Assembly (NCBI GenBank): GCA_009760855.2 | Contig: WPIO01000055.1 | Location: forward strand, 2,023,501 to 2,087,500 | DNA from: Cristatella mucedo | Lineage: Eukaryota > Bryozoa > Phylactolaemata > Cristatellidae | Reading direction: 5' to 3' | DNA: 64,000 nucleotides | In this document: positions 1 through 11,624 of the stretch, piece by piece | How the letters are laid out: every line of letters begins with the position of its first letter | Position numbering within the stretch: position 1 is the stretch's first letter | Position numbers and translations under genes: made by a program | The notes under the pieces: model-generated | What the model was told of the DNA's origin: nothing | The model's database searches: none | What the model saw: the letters and a program-made list of their open reading frames with translations, nothing else

Positions 1-652
1 CTCCCTTGGCTGGTCGGCCATTGTTGACTGTGATCTGCGGGAGAAAGCTCGGAGTGCTACGGTAGGCTGGGTCGCGGAGTAGGAATAGGGCAGGAACCTG
101 CCGGAGAGACGACGGCGTGCCTGGGCTGCTGCAGCCGCTGCCCGTGTCTTTCGGATGGAGGCGCCCCTCGGGGTGACAGCGACCAGTGACATGCTGACAG
201 TGACAGCGACCTCGCCGGGCCTGGTACAGGTTGGGTGCTGGCCTCGGGCTGCTCACCGGGTCCGACACTCACTCGCGATTTCGTGCATCGTGCAGCCTTG
301 GCTCTGCCTCGACTGTATTTTGCCTCAGCTGTGCCTTCTTCGTCTTTTTTCTGCATGCGCCCTGCTGCTGTCTGCTCAGTGCCTGCATCTTTTGATTGGT
401 CGGCGTTCTTTTCGTGCATCGGTATTATTAATACTTCTATATTAATTATCGGTATTATTAATTAATTAATTGTAGTATTTGTTATTCTATTATTAATTAT
501 CGGTATTATTAATACTCAAGGATTCATCCCCGTGCCGTCCCTGTGCTAGCGCAGCTTCTGTGCCTGCATTGGCTCGCAAGCACCGTGCATGCTAACTGCA
601 TGCCTTTGCTGAATTCGTAGACTGCTGTCTGCCGCGAACGGCACTCCTCTAG
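1..652. other. Left edge, intron of WRN copy 1
   Basis: There is no recognised exon. The zinc-cluster exon expected before RQC was not seen. A short block of near-identical TATTATTAATTA units lies at about 420-510. Confidence 0.5.
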
Positions 653-717
653 AGAGCAGCAGCAGCAGCAGCGTGGACCTGGGTCCCGAAGCAAAGCTTT
701 TGCTCACCGCAGTCAAG
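653..717 (+). CDS. WRN: WRN copy 1 exon a: start of RQC domain
   Basis: The exon encodes a serine run followed by VDLGPEAKLLLTAVK, which aligns with the WRN segment just before the RQC winged helix (WDFGPQAFKLLSAV in human WRN). The donor is AAG|GTAAGC with phase 0 exit. The acceptor is uncertain: CTCTAG at 651-652 gives phase-1 entry, and an alternative acceptor at 619-620 would add LLSAANGTPL and give phase-2 entry. The zinc-binding cysteine cluster that normally precedes this segment was not found in bases 1-620, so it is probably encoded further upstream. Confidence 0.75.
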
Positions 718-1878
718 GTAAGCTTTTAGATGCAAAGGGCAGGCAGCACATCGCATACTTGCTGCCGAGAATCGGCTATTGTGCAAGAGCTCACGCCCTG
801 CGCAAGCCTGCGAGTGAAGTGCTCGAGCGCGTCTGAGCAAGCGCTGGCTGGTTTTAGCCTGGCCTTGCTTTTTTTGTTAATATTCTATACAGTGGGATCT
901 CAGGTTACAGACAGTTTGGGTCACGAACAATGCGGATTGGCAAAAGAATTACCAGGGTTACGAATCTGGTTCGGGGCTCAGAATCGAGCCCAGTCCTTTG
1001 TGGGGATATTTATCGTGCTTTAGAAAGAGATTCGGTTCTCTCGTGGGGCTATACAATCGTATCATTATGGTTATTATTACTACTACTAGTATTGTTAATG
1101 GGCTTGTAGGAGCTTTAAAAGTGTGTTCGGCATAATAAAGCCTTTGAATGTCTGCTCTCCCGTGTTTCTAAAAACAGCGCCGACAAAAGAAAGACAAAAG
1201 AATGCATTCTCATTGAATGAGCTCTAAAATAAATCTTGCAGGTGCTAGCAAGGTACCAATAAAGCACAAGGGTCGTAGGAGGGTAGGTTAAAACCTCTGC
1301 AATGAGGAAAGAAACCCAAATGCTCTTCTGCCGTAAGGGGGGAATCATTTTAAATATTGGTTAGTGCTTTTCTTTAATCTTGTTTAATGCCGGAATAATT
1401 TATTGCCTTGCTCCTGGAAGAATTAAATTTTTGTATAGTACCCTATGGGAATCACGATCTGGGTTAGGACTAGCCTGGGTTACGAACCTAGTCCCAAAAA
1501 AAAAAACAGATTAGTTCACAGTGAGGGATCCTATTGTATTATTATTTTGTCAGTATCGTTTTTATCAGCACAACTCGGTTTTTGTTTACAGTCGGCTGAC
1601 TCGTGACCTGCGATAGGTTTTCGACCAGCTGGTCAAATATGTTGCAATGATTGAGCTTAACACCTAGTATTACACCGTCCCGATGCCCATTTGCTCTGTC
1701 TGAAACAGTGCTCGACTTTCTTACAGGGTCAGCTCATTTTTTTCAAAGGTAGCTTGTAGCTGTTGTAGGAACTGTTGCCGGTGGCTCACTCCCCCAAGCG
1801 GCCGTCGAGGCGGCTTGGCTGATCGGTCGATGGTAGGACATGTCGGCGTTGGTATCATTCGATTGTGTACCTTGCCCC

Positions 1879-1952
<74 letters not shown>

Positions 1953-4871
1953 GTCTCTCGTGTTTGCAGTTGCAGTGCAATTGTTTATGCTTTCGAATGC
2001 AATTGCCCAATGCGGTCTTGGTAATTGCAATGTGCCTGCTGTCATTGGGATATTCCTGGTGGCTTGTTGGTTCCTGCAGTGCAGTGTCTGCGTCGGCTCT
2101 TTGATTGGCATTTGCTCTTATGCTTGGCCGGTCTGTTGTGCTTGGGTTGTTAAGTCTGTGCTCGTGCTTTGTGGTGCACGGTGGCTTTTGCCGTTGCCTT
2201 AGTAGAGAGCTGTTTTTTTCAGACGCTCGGGCAGCGCTTCGGAATCACAGCACCGGTTCTGTTTCTGCGCGGCTCACGGAGTGCAAACTTTACAGCAAAA
2301 GTTCGCAATGCAGAAAAGAAACCCGGCTTTGGCTCAGGTCGCCATCGCTCCGAATCTTTCTGGAAGGCACTTGGTAAGGGACCTTTGGGGTGCTCGGTAA
2401 GGGACCTTTGGGCATGCCATCGCGCACAATGTCTGTGTTGTGCCCCCCCCCTGCCATGCCTTCGTTTGCTTTCGTCATCGGAGTCCTTGCTCAGCTCATG
2501 AAGCCATTTGAACACAGTCACGCAGAATAATATAGGAAAAATACTGTCGAGTCTTTCGTGTAGCAACCAAAGGGAACCGAATCTCTATCCTTTTACATGC
2601 TTTATATGCATGCTTTAGACCGGCATGCAAAAGCATTTAACTAAGATGTAAGATTAGTTAGCCAAAGCGATCGAGGCAACCCTAGTCACACTTGCACCAC
2701 GTACTTCCTTGTCTGCGTGCTAGCCCTGTTGGCCTGTGCAGCTGTGCCGAGTCCCTGCTCAAAACGGTCTGCTGTAGCTACGTCAATTCGTGCGTTCGGC
2801 ATAAAACGCGCCTAGCCGGCCCCTGCGTCTCCCAGCCTGCATGTTCTTAGCCTCTCTCACCTGTCGTTGACCCCAGTGGTTGGACACTTTCGAGGCGCTG
2901 TCACAAACTGAGGTACTCGATTGATTGTACTTGGTTTTTTGTTGTTTTTCTCTCAACTTTCCAGCTTACTCTGCTCTACAACTCGACTTAACGCAAGTCT
3001 GTTTGCCTCGGTCCGGCAGCATCTGCCCGTAGCCCCGAAAGCCGATACAGGGCGTTGGTGCAGGGATTTGCGAATTCGCGCGGTCCGGACCGACTGGCGC
3101 GTCTCTTTTTTTCATTGCCTATCGGTTCTGAGCCACGCCACTTTGGCCGACAGTCAGAAAGAACTGTCGGCTATGAAGTCGAGGCCCGCTTGGCTGCCCT
3201 GCCCCGTCCCCTTCGAGGGATCTGGCACGTGTGCACTAACGAGCGGCGTCCTCCTGCGAAGCCTTCTTCCGTTTGACGCCACTCGGTCAGACTGCACCAC
3301 GTGCTCCTAGGGCTCCGCCGTTCGACTCGAGACTGCCGGTTCGCCGCCTCGATCGCTGTCGTTTGCCAAAAGCGCAGCAGCTGCAGAGGCTGGGGTGACG
3401 TCTGAGCCTGTGCCCCCCCCCCCCCACCCTTGCCTCGGTTCGAATCGCCCACCTCCACCTGACGTCGCCAGCGCCCAGCTGATCTCCATCGCGAATTGCC
3501 GCGCGCCTCAGCTCACGGTGACGGAGCGGCGGCAGCAGTGTCCAATCGAACGGTTTTGCAGCACGGCAGCTCGTGTCCGACAAGTACCTGAAGGAGCAGT
3601 TCGTGACGTTCGGCTCCGTGATCGAGCTCACGGGTGCCGGCGAGAAGTACTGCTCCGAAGCGAGCAGCAGCAGCGGCGCCGCCGCTGCGCCACCGCTGCT
3701 GCTCGCGCCAAACGCCGAGCTGCTCGCCGAGCTGCGGCTCGTCGACGGCATCGCCAAGCTGAAGCCCGCCGCCTGTGGCGGCGCTGCAGCGGGGGCACAG
3801 AGGCATCTACTCGGCGAAGACGGCGTGCCGCTGCCGTCTGGCGGCGGCAGCGGCACGCTCTCCCAGCGGTACGTGGCCGGCCGAGCGAGCGTTGGGCGAT
3901 CGATAGATACCAGACTCTCTTTTTGTTTCAGCCTCTCCTTCGCCAGTCCTCACCGAGAGGAGACCTCCTCCCCCCCCCCCTTCGCCCATCAACCGTAACT
4001 CGTGTCGCGCCTGTGCGCCGAAGTTGGCGGTTCGTTGTCGTCTTTTTCGCCAGCGGCACGACCGTGGCCTTGGCTGGCTGAGGTCTGGAAGGACTTGTGT
4101 GGGGTGAAATCTGTCGTAAAAGTCCGTGGCCGTCGCCGCTGGCTGCCTCGCACTGCTGGCAGCCGGGGCTGCTGCCTGGCCACCTGACCGCTGACGCCTG
4201 CTCGCAGCTTTTCGAGGCGTCCGTCCGTCTGCTCATTGGTCGCCGCCGTCACTCGGGTTTCGCTTGCAGGATATTGCCGTGCGTCCAGCGGACGACGTAC
4301 GTGGCTGCTGCTAGCGACATCCTGTCGGGTAGAGATGTGGTCGAGGAGGCCCGGGAGCGAAAGCTCGAGGTAGGCGCGGCTATGCGCCTTCGGCATGCAA
4401 GCAGCCGTTGGCTGCAGCTGCTGCGTGTGTGCACGGCCCACTTATAGTCGAAACAGCCGCACGAACTTGTCTCGAGTGCAAGCTAGCATCGAACCAGTCA
4501 TGGCTGTGCCTGTGTGACAGTTTGGAGTCGAGACCAGCCGCGTTGTGCACCGGCATTAGCTGGTACATCCGGTTTCTTATTTGGCACCGAGAGATATCTT
4601 GGGAGTTGGGAGGTCGGAAAGTTTCTTGTTTAGTGGCAAATGGAAGCAACAGGTATTCACGGACACGTACACAGTATCTGCTGCCTCCCACCCAAAAGGA
4701 AATGCTACTCGCTGCCGAGATAGTGTAATGCTGGTGCTGGAATACGGTGCAAGGAGGAAGCGGAACTCTTGCAGTCCTGCAAACTGGTCTCCCAGTTCAA
4801 TGCGTCTCTATCAAGGCGTCTACCATGTTGTCTTTTCAGTGCATTGGGTCACGAGCCTCGGCCACTGACTG

Positions 4872-4930
<59 letters not shown>

Positions 4931-7900
4931 GTCTGTCTGTCTGTCGCTGGAGCCACATCCGCGAAGCATGTCTGGGAATTGGACGGCTCGTGGTGGTGAG
5001 GCATTTGCCTTCAGCTTGCCCGTGCAGTGCTCACCTTGCCAAGGTTCCCACAGTTCCCACAGTTCCCCTCTCTTTCCCTTCTTCTTGCCGTCGTTTGGCT
5101 GTTTTTTATCTTTACTGGTCCGTCGGGTGTTGACCTGCTTCCGTTGGCACATTGTTTTGCACAAGCAATCAGGCGGTAGGGCGTGCGTACGAGCTGGCTT
5201 GCTTCGCTTCGCGGCGGCCGTGAGCTATTTCTGCCCGCTGTGCGCACCAGTGCACTCTGCTTGTGCCAGTTGTTTCCCTCGGCCGAGTAACTAGTGTGCG
5301 CGCATGTAACGCTCCGTGGCAGGCGGCCCTGTATCAGAAGCTTTTCGAATACCGAGACAGAATCGCCAGCGAGACAGAATACCAGTACTCGACCCATATG
5401 ATTGCTACCAACAAGAACCTGCTGGACCTGGTGCGCATCAGGTAACAGGAATTCCGGAGCCGGAAATTTGCTGCTGCCTGTTGGCCCGCCCTCTGACGTC
5501 GGGGGGGGGGATGAAAACACTGAGCTCAGTATCTGCAGCAAATTGTCGTTGACAGCTTCTCGTTCTTTTTCCATTCGCAGCCGCTCATCGTGTTGTGCAT
5601 CGCTATGTCTCTACCGAGCACCTCGGTCAAGTGGGCCACTGTCACGTGCCAGCCCGGCGCCAGTGGGTGGCATGTTGTTCTGTGTTAGCGCGAGTGCGCC
5701 CTGCGCGCGCTTTCCTTTTTAGGCCAACCACGCTGGACAGTCTGCTCAAGGTGGACGACTTGCCCAAAGCCAAGGCCGAGAAGCTGGGCGTCAACCTGCT
5801 GCAGATCATCAAGGCCTTCTGCCTGCAGAATAAGCTGAAATCCGACGTGTTCGTCCAGGACTCGGCGACGAGCACCTTGAAGGTGAACAGCACTTAACCT
5901 TTAACCTTAGCTTGTCGTTGTAGTTGCTCTCCTCCGGACGCTCTATCCGAAATATGCAGAAATATAGAGCAGACGCCAAGCTCAAGTTGTGCTGTGCCAC
6001 AACCGGTCTCGCTAACGCCCCCCAGTCCATCTGGCAAGCGAACTCTTGTCAGATGAGGGAGGCGGGTAGCCTCTAGATGAGGAGCAGGGCTTGCATAATA
6101 TCCACTCTCTGCACTCTTCTCAGCTTCATGCATGGCTCTAGGTGCATCTATGTGCTCTCTGCATCTATTTACTCTGCGCACCGAGGTGCACTCAGCATGC
6201 CACTGCTTCCGGTATTTGATACGGCAGCCTTGTAACCTAGCAACCTTAACCTAGATAACCTAGCACCCAGAGATGCCGGGCTCTCCACTCATTCGTCTAT
6301 TTATGTCGATAGATGCTCCAGTGTGTGTCCTTAATTTCCTCGATGATGAGCAGTTTCTGTTTTTTTGCACAACAGCTCTATTTTCCTAGTTTTTCTATTG
6401 CCGAAGTCACAAATACTCGAGTTGATTCAGATTCCATTTAGCTATACAAACAGTTCTGTATTTGCATCTTTGGTAGACCTTTATGATAACAATGATATTA
6501 ATAATAATGATAAATTTGTATATCGCCCTCAGAGAATTCAATCTCTTTCTAGGCACTTTAGATTTGCTGCAAAGGAAGCACGATCGAATGGTTGTTGGTG
6601 GCATGCTCAATGACAACAAGCATAGCATGGTTAGAGGTGACATGCATGGGGCCAGCATGCAAGCATGGTTAGTTACAGCACGCACTTGTGTCAGCACGCA
6701 TTAGTCAGTGTGCGTTTATAAGCTTGAGTAAGTGTTTGAATAGGTTGGCCAGAGCAAGAGAATGGTGGAGATGGAGAACAGCCGTGGAGGGAGCCGTAAG
6801 CAAAGGTCAAGTCTCGTCGAGTCTTTTAGAGAGGGGCCATAAGCGGACCGTTTAGGTACTCGGTGACTGATCAGCCCAGCTAGACGAGACTTGACCTCGT
6901 GCGGTGCAAATCGAGTTCTTTCTGACTGGTTTCTAGCCATGTTTGAACCGTGTCATGTGAATCGAGAGTTCTCAGTCGTAAAGTACGATCTGGTAATCGG
7001 TGGTATCAAATGTTCGTCGACAAGTCCGAAGGGTGGGCCGAGGTAATCCTGCCATCTTTATAACTACCTGTGTGTTCGTTGTGCTGTATGGGTGGTTCAG
7101 TTGGACGGTGGACCTCAATCTTGACAGAAAATTCCCTGATGAGTTATAGTATATCCCACACAAGTTATATAGCAACAAAGTCTGTATCAAAGAGGATTGA
7201 CGATAAGGAGAAACCGTACCGAGCAGGGAACCTACTTGCCAAAATATCGGGGCCTAGTTCTTTTTAGCTTGTATGAAGTGATAGCCTATTGGATGGCTTT
7301 GAAATGACACACCTTTCGACAATGGAGGCATTGAAACCCGAGCTTTGATCTGCTGCTTGTTTGTTGCCAAGATCAGGTGAGGGGAGTGATTGGAATTGAA
7401 TGTGGAGGCTTTGAATGGCTCCCTTGGTGTCATAAATTATCGTAGCTACTCCATCTGAGGAAGGCGAGACAAATTTTGCTCGCAGTGCATTTTGTAGGAC
7501 CTGACGTCGGACCAACGGGCCTGTCTGCATACCCTGCCCGACACCGTGCAGACGACCTATGTCATGCTGCAGTGCGAAGGCCAGAGCCTGGTAAGCACAA
7601 GCCAGATGCCGGCTGGCCAAATGCCAAGCTCAATCGCGTGCTTTGCTGCCCATCGGCGACCAAAACTTGTATAGGCCTGAATTCGAGAGGCGCTGCTGAT
7701 CGCTTGCCTGCATGTCTCTTTCAAGGAGTCGGTGGCTGCATGCCGAGGCTTTAGAGTGTCGACCATTGTCGGCCACATGGCTGATGCCATTAGGATTGGC
7801 CTGCCGGCCGATCTAGTGAAGTTGGGCGTCACGGACAGCATGCGGCGCTGCATCACGGAGGGCATCCGTTCGCCTCCCGTCAACTCAGGTAGGACGTCAC

Positions 7901-9501
7901 TCGAGGAGATTGTGGACGAGGCACCGATCAGCACCGCTCTTGTCCACCGTTCTTGTGCCGGCTCATTTTTCTTCACATGAGACAGTAGTGCCACAGCCTC
8001 CTATGCTATGCCAATCCTCTCTCGTCGTCGCCTCGCCATCTTCCTCCTGTTCTTTGTGCTCCACCTCGTCCACCTCGATATGCTTGGGTGACCTGTGGGC
8101 CTAAAACTAATCTATATGACCCTGGATACTTTTTTTCTAACCAGGTCGCTTGGCAAAGGTGTAAGCTAAGGGCTATCGTAGCCCTTAGCTTATATATTTA
8201 TAGTTATATAACCTAGGAGCTCTTTCATTCTGTGCAAGCTCAACTTATCCGTGGATGGTTGGGCTGCTGTCATTGCTGCATGCAGCCTGCGTGCTTTTGT
8301 CCTTGTCTTGCTGTTCATGTTTGCTAATGGTACAGATAGTATAATTTAATAGCAAAAATATAGAACTGAATTGCTCACTGCAAAGTTCGATTGCGGTGGT
8401 TTACCGTTGTTGCCTTCAATCATTCTCGTAACAGACGTATCCAGACTGTCGGCAATTAAAGCTGCATTGCCTGACTACACCTACGAGCAGATTAAGGTGG
8501 TCGTCGCCATATTGGAGCACGAATATGGGTTGGTGCCGTCTTCAGGAACTGGCCGCCTAGTGGCTCCTGAAACAAGCGAGAATCAGTCTGGATTGGCAGT
8601 GACTGTACCATCTGTGGCATCTCAGCCGGTGTCAGTTTCCAGCCAAAGCAGTAGCAGCATGGCCACAACCGTGGCTCGGACCAGCGGTGCCGTGCTGTCA
8701 CAGCAGCAGCACACAACCCACACTTTGCCTTCTCCCACTGCTTCTAACGATGTTGGTTTTCTTGCTGGTGGGGCCACCAATGCGATCTTGTCGCAGCCTG
8801 CCAAAGGAACGGTTTCTCGTGTACCTGCCCAGCTGACAGCCAACGCTGGTGGCTCTTTGGCATCCGGGCTGCAGCCGTCCGGCCGTGTCACCACCAGGAG
8901 AGCAGTAGAGAGCAGGATGCTAGCAACGCCTCACACTCCGACTGTGGCCTCGAAATCTGCTGGTACATCTGGCTTGGCAATGTCGGCAGCAGCTGGTCGG
9001 GCACAACCTGGCACCTCCGTGCTAGCCGATGCCACAATAGCCACTCAGTGGACCATTGACGGCTCGGTCACTGGCCCACGTACTGTGTCCGGTAGTTGGA
9101 CGACGCCGGCAAATCAGCACGATCCAAGCTCTGGCCTGCTTACTGGCAGCCGGCAGCTCGACCGGCCAGGCCAGACAGCTGCAGCCTCAGCGTGCTCTGC
9201 TCGTGTGGGTAGCAGCAGTCAGCAGAATGACATTGGGCCTGCACAGTGTAGAAGCGGAAGCATGGCAGATCTGAGGGAGAGCACTCAGCTAGGGCAGCTG
9301 TCGCACAGGCTCGGTCGCCCTCTCAAAGAAGAGCCGGTGCTTGCCGCACAGCCGCCCAGGCCAAGCCAAAGTACTGAGCTGCCCAAACCTGATTCGAATG
9401 CAGCAAAGCGACTGCTGCCTACGTGGTTTAACAGTGGCAACCCAAGGTCGGAGCCGCAGCAGTCTCAAGTTAAAAAGAAAAAGGGTGTCTTTTTGCCTTA
9501 A
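653..9501 (+). CDS. WRN: WRN-like RecQ helicase gene, 3' half (copy 1)
   Basis: This is the C-terminal half of a Werner-type RecQ helicase, a nuclear 3'-5' DNA-unwinding enzyme of replication and repair. Exons by eye: 653-717, 2223-2373, 3562-3868, 4270-4369, 5323-5441, 5723-5882, 7498-7590, 7726-7888 and 8435-9501. All introns are GT-AG and the phases join without a stop; from 2223 the coding sum is 2160 nt (719 residues plus stop). Domains in order are the RQC winged helix (PVLFLRGS, SFWKALARQL, VIELTGAGEKY), HRDC (ATNKNLLDLVRIRPTT to LKSDVF), the WRN C-terminal HTH (VSTIVGHMADAIR, IRSPPVNSD), a Ser/Thr/Ala/Gln-rich linker of about 300 residues, and a terminal KRLLPTWF plus basic tail. These align along the whole length with vertebrate WRN from memory of the family. 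The helicase and any exonuclease domain must lie before base 1. The gene is intact as far as seen, and the family assignment is firm. Confidence 0.9.
1878..1958. repeat. (CT)n microsatellite in WRN copy 1 intron
   Basis: About 70 bp of almost pure CT in the intron before RQC exon b. Confidence 0.95.
2223..2373 (+). CDS. WRN: WRN copy 1 exon b: RQC winged helix, first half
   Basis: This is a 151-nt exon after TTTTTTTCAG, with phase 0 in and phase 1 out. It encodes TLGQRFGITAPVLFLRGS through GSGRHRSESFWKALG, very close to the WRN RQC motif (LGEKFGIGLPILFLRGS ... GTGKDQTESWWKAF). The donor TTG|GTAAGG is duplicated 23 nt downstream (see findings). The exon has the same length as its counterpart in copy 2. 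Confidence 0.92.
3562..3868 (+). CDS. WRN: WRN copy 1 exon c: RQC wing and linker
   Basis: The acceptor is TTTTGCAG and the donor GCG|GTACGT; phase is 1 in and 2 out. The exon encodes ARQLVSDKYLKEQF and VIELTGAGEKYC, the second half of the winged helix with its beta-wing. A Phe in VTFGS falls where human WRN has its strand-separating wing Phe. After about residue 35 the exon runs into a low-complexity Ser/Ala/Gly linker with GC-rich codons, where the human protein also has a poorly conserved linker. Confidence 0.9.
4270..4369 (+). CDS. WRN: WRN copy 1 exon d: RQC-HRDC linker
   Basis: A 100-nt exon between CGCTTGCAG and GAG|GTAGGC, phase 2 in and 0 out. It encodes ILPCVQRTTYVAAASDILSG and then an acidic/basic stretch, EEARERKLE. 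No domain was recognised; it is the linker between the winged helix and HRDC. Support comes from good splice sites, the open frame and exact phase agreement with both neighbours. Confidence 0.75.
4870..4945. repeat. (GTCT)n microsatellite in WRN copy 1 intron
   Basis: About 18 tetranucleotide units with one interruption, in the intron between the linker exon and HRDC exon e. Confidence 0.95.
5323..5441 (+). CDS. WRN: WRN copy 1 exon e: HRDC domain, first half
   Basis: The exon encodes AALYQKLFEYRDRIASETEY and MIATNKNLLDLVRIR. It matches helices 1-3 of the WRN HRDC domain (LYGKLVEARQKHANK ... ILATNKILVDMAKMR), a helical module proposed to bind DNA or partner proteins. The acceptor is GTGGCAG and the donor ATCAG|GTAACA; phase is 0 in and 2 out. 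Confidence 0.92.
5723..5882 (+). CDS. WRN: WRN copy 1 exon f: HRDC domain, second half
   Basis: A 160-nt exon after CCTTTTTAG, phase 2 in and 0 out, donor AAG|GTGAAC. It encodes PTTLDSLLKVDDLPKAKAEK and LLQIIKAFCLQNKLKSDVF, the second half of HRDC (human [20 protein letters not shown]). The exon has the same length as in copy 2. Confidence 0.92.
6485..6705 (-). mobile_element. LINE-B 3' end fragment in WRN copy 1 intron
   Basis: TCGCCCTCAGAGAATTCAAT, TTTGCTGCAAAGGAAGCACG and GGTGACATGCATGGGGCCAG are the minus-strand LINE-B 3'UTR. It lies in the intron between HRDC exon f and HTH exon g. Confidence 0.82.
7498..7590 (+). CDS. WRN: WRN copy 1 exon g: start of C-terminal HTH
   Basis: A 93-nt exon (31 codons, phase 0 in and out) after CATTTTGTAG, donor CTG|GTAAGC. 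It encodes LPDTVQTTYVMLQCEGQSL, matching the WRN segment LSQSMAITYSLFQEKKMPL that opens the C-terminal helix-turn-helix. It lies about 1.6 kb after exon f; that intron carries a truncated LINE-B. Confidence 0.85.
7726..7888 (+). CDS. WRN: WRN copy 1 exon h: C-terminal HTH core
   Basis: The acceptor is TCTTTCAAG and the donor TCAG|GTAGGA; phase is 0 in and 1 out. The exon encodes ESVAACRGFRVSTIVGHMAD, LPADLVKLGV and ITEGIRSPPVNS, matching human [20 protein letters not shown] and IRNPPVNS. This is the HTH (Pfam HTH_40-like) region near the WRN C-terminus. Confidence 0.92.
8162..8192. repeat. Perfect 14-bp inverted repeat (hairpin)
   Basis: Arms TAAGCTAAGGGCTA and TAGCCCTTAGCTTA separated by TCG, in the last intron of WRN copy 1. 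Confidence 0.9.
8435..9501 (+). CDS. WRN: WRN copy 1 terminal exon: end of HTH, linker, tail
   Basis: A 1067-nt last exon. Codon GAC is completed across the splice (CTCGTAACAG acceptor), giving DVSRLSAIKAALPDYTYEQI and ILEHEYG, the last helices of the HTH. A linker of about 300 residues rich in Ser, Thr, Ala and Gln follows, with no recognised domain. The protein ends KRLLPTWF ... QVKKKKGVFLP, matching the conserved WRN terminus (RKRRLPVWF followed by a basic stretch) that holds the nuclear-localisation region in vertebrate WRN. Stop TAA at 9499-9501. No clear AATAAA poly(A) signal was spotted nearby. Confidence 0.92.
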
Positions 9502-9894
9502 TTCGTTGCTTAACGGGTTTTTTTTTAGCTTCTTATTGTAGTAGAGGATGTGCTTGCTGTCTGCAGCTGCCTACTTGCCACTAAAAAATAGTGTGAACTT
9601 GCTCATTTGCAGCTCTAGTCTGCTGTCGATGTCCTTGTTTGCACATATTTGATAGCTTCGAGCCATTGAAGAAAAAAAGACCAAATCGACGAGGATCGAT
9701 CGGTGCTTGTTGTTGTGTACATCTCTCCTAGCTCCTTCTCTTGCATGCATCTTTGGGCTGATGCCACAGATGAGTTGCCTTAGAAAACGCAGGGAGATCT
9801 TCCGGGGATCATGGCGTCTGTATTTCATGTGAACCGCTCGGAAGCTCGACTCCATGCGAATTTGCTTCAGTCACGGCGTGATTTCACGCATTCA

Positions 9895-9936
<42 letters not shown>

Positions 9937-10558
9937 GATTCACCTGCTATGATGGCTGTGATGACTGTGCTTTCTGCAGGAACTTGACTTTCGTTGGCCT
10001 ACTTGTCTGTCTCACCAAAAGTGGCAGAGCCGTGGCCATGTCTTGGTTCAAGTAGGCTATAATGAAAACCAAGATTCTTAATTCCTTATCCGATTGCCAT
10101 AAAAAAAAAAAACATTTAAGATGTGGCAGCAGCGTTTTTAAGTACCTGGCCATTGACTTGTAGCTCTTCTGGAGGTGTTTTGACTCTCATAACTGGGGGC
10201 TACAACAGGAATGTGCTAAGCCAATAGATGCATAGTTTTGCATTCTTATAACCGTATTTGAATCGCCTTGCTATTTCGCCGACTCATGCTTACGCTTTAT
10301 TGAGCAAACGATTTACCTCTTTTCAGAACATCTGATTGTTGCACGGTAATATTAGTCCCTGAAAGTAACACAAAAGTTGGGCGTGTGGGTAAGGAGACAG
10401 AAGAACCTTTTAACTCCCATTCGCGAGCTCACATACTTCGTGAATGTGAGTGAGCATAGATCTCTGGGCGATCTCTGTTAAGTAGCATGTCGAAGCAAGC
10501 AGTTCATATGTCAACTGTACAGTTTGCCAAATAGCACTGAAAGCATTACCCTAATTGT
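9502..10558. other. Downstream of WRN copy 1: 3' UTR and intergenic
   Basis: Contains the (GCT)n tract and no recognised gene or element. The end of the 3' UTR could not be placed. Confidence 0.5.
9897..9934. repeat. (GCT)n microsatellite
   Basis: About 12 GCT units, roughly 400 bp downstream of the WRN copy 1 stop codon. It may lie in the 3' UTR. Confidence 0.95.
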
Positions 10559-10748
10559 GCGTATGCGTGCTGCCACTAACCGTATTTGCATGCTGACCCT
10601 GTGCCTGTAACCTCTAACAGGCTTCTAGGCTTGTCATAGAGCATGCTACCACTCCATCATGCTACCTTTGCAGCAAATGTAAAGTGCCTAGAAAGAGATG
10701 AGTTCTCGGAGGGCCGCTATAACAAATGAATTGCTATTATTATTATTA
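10559..10748 (+). mobile_element. LINE-B 3' end fragment
   Basis: TGCATGCTGACCCTGTGCCT, TTGCAGCAAATGTAAAGTGC, AGAAAGAGATGAGTTCTCGG and an ATTATTATTATTA end. Confidence 0.8.
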
Positions 10749-11327
10749 CCACCTGCCCATGGGCGTCTGGAAGGGAGGGGGACAGTAGGCCTACTTGGAC
10801 CGACGTGTAAGGTCATATTAGACGCCGATTAAATCTTGTTATGAAATGATTGGCTGAAACTTGCAGGGCCTAGGTCATTGGCTTTATCCTGGTCCCAATC
10901 CCAAGCTGCTCTTTCTCTGTCTTGTGGTGCTATGCATATCATTATTGTTACAGTAAAAATTCACTGGATACCGCAAGCATTGCCCCGACCTATTTCCTTA
11001 ATTCCTACCTGAACTGCTTCGCCAGCTCTGGCCTCAGGATAATAAACTAATATCTTATAATTTATGTATAATTGTAATACTAACTTCTTTCACTTGAAGA
11101 CTTGGATACAGAGGCTTTTGCCCTGGACTATGAAAGGGAACTGTTGTCTTCAGTACTAGCACAGCATTAAAATTTCTCTGGCTTTTGGCACTGGCTCTTA
11201 CTTTTTCGAGGTCCTGAGCTGCTTCTTGTTTGCTACCTACTCGACTGTCCTGACCCTGCTTCGCCATCGTCTTAGTTTCTTGGGATGAAGCCCTTTGGCT
11301 ACAGTCAAATCGATTCATGAGCAGGAT

Positions 11328-11502
11328 GTGTGAATTTGCATGCTAACCCTATGCATGTCAACTCAAATCATGTTATGCTTGTTGACATAGAGCATACCTA
11401 CTACTAGTCATTTGATCGAGCTTCCTTTGCAGCAAATGTAAAGTGATAGAAAGAGATTAAGTTATCTGAGGGTTCCATACAAATGTATTATTATTATTAC
11501 TA
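11328..11502 (+). mobile_element. LINE-B 3' end fragment
   Basis: TGCATGCTAACCCTATGCAT, TTGCAGCAAATGTAAAGTGA, GAGATTAAGTTATCTGAGGG and a TATTATTATTAC end. Confidence 0.8.
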
Positions 11503-11624
11503 ACGGCTGACGTCCATGTGGTTTTGTCCTTCATCTGGCGATCGAACCGCACTGTACCATCCTTGTGACGACCTTTGTGTACTGATATGTTTTCTGACGG
11601 AGCTACGGCTGCGAGTCATATCTC

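Noticed and set aside
3287-4081. Long open frames on both strands over WRN copy 1 exon c.
   Set aside because: Shadow frames in GC-rich coding and intron DNA; only the frame carrying the RQC motifs agrees with splice phases.
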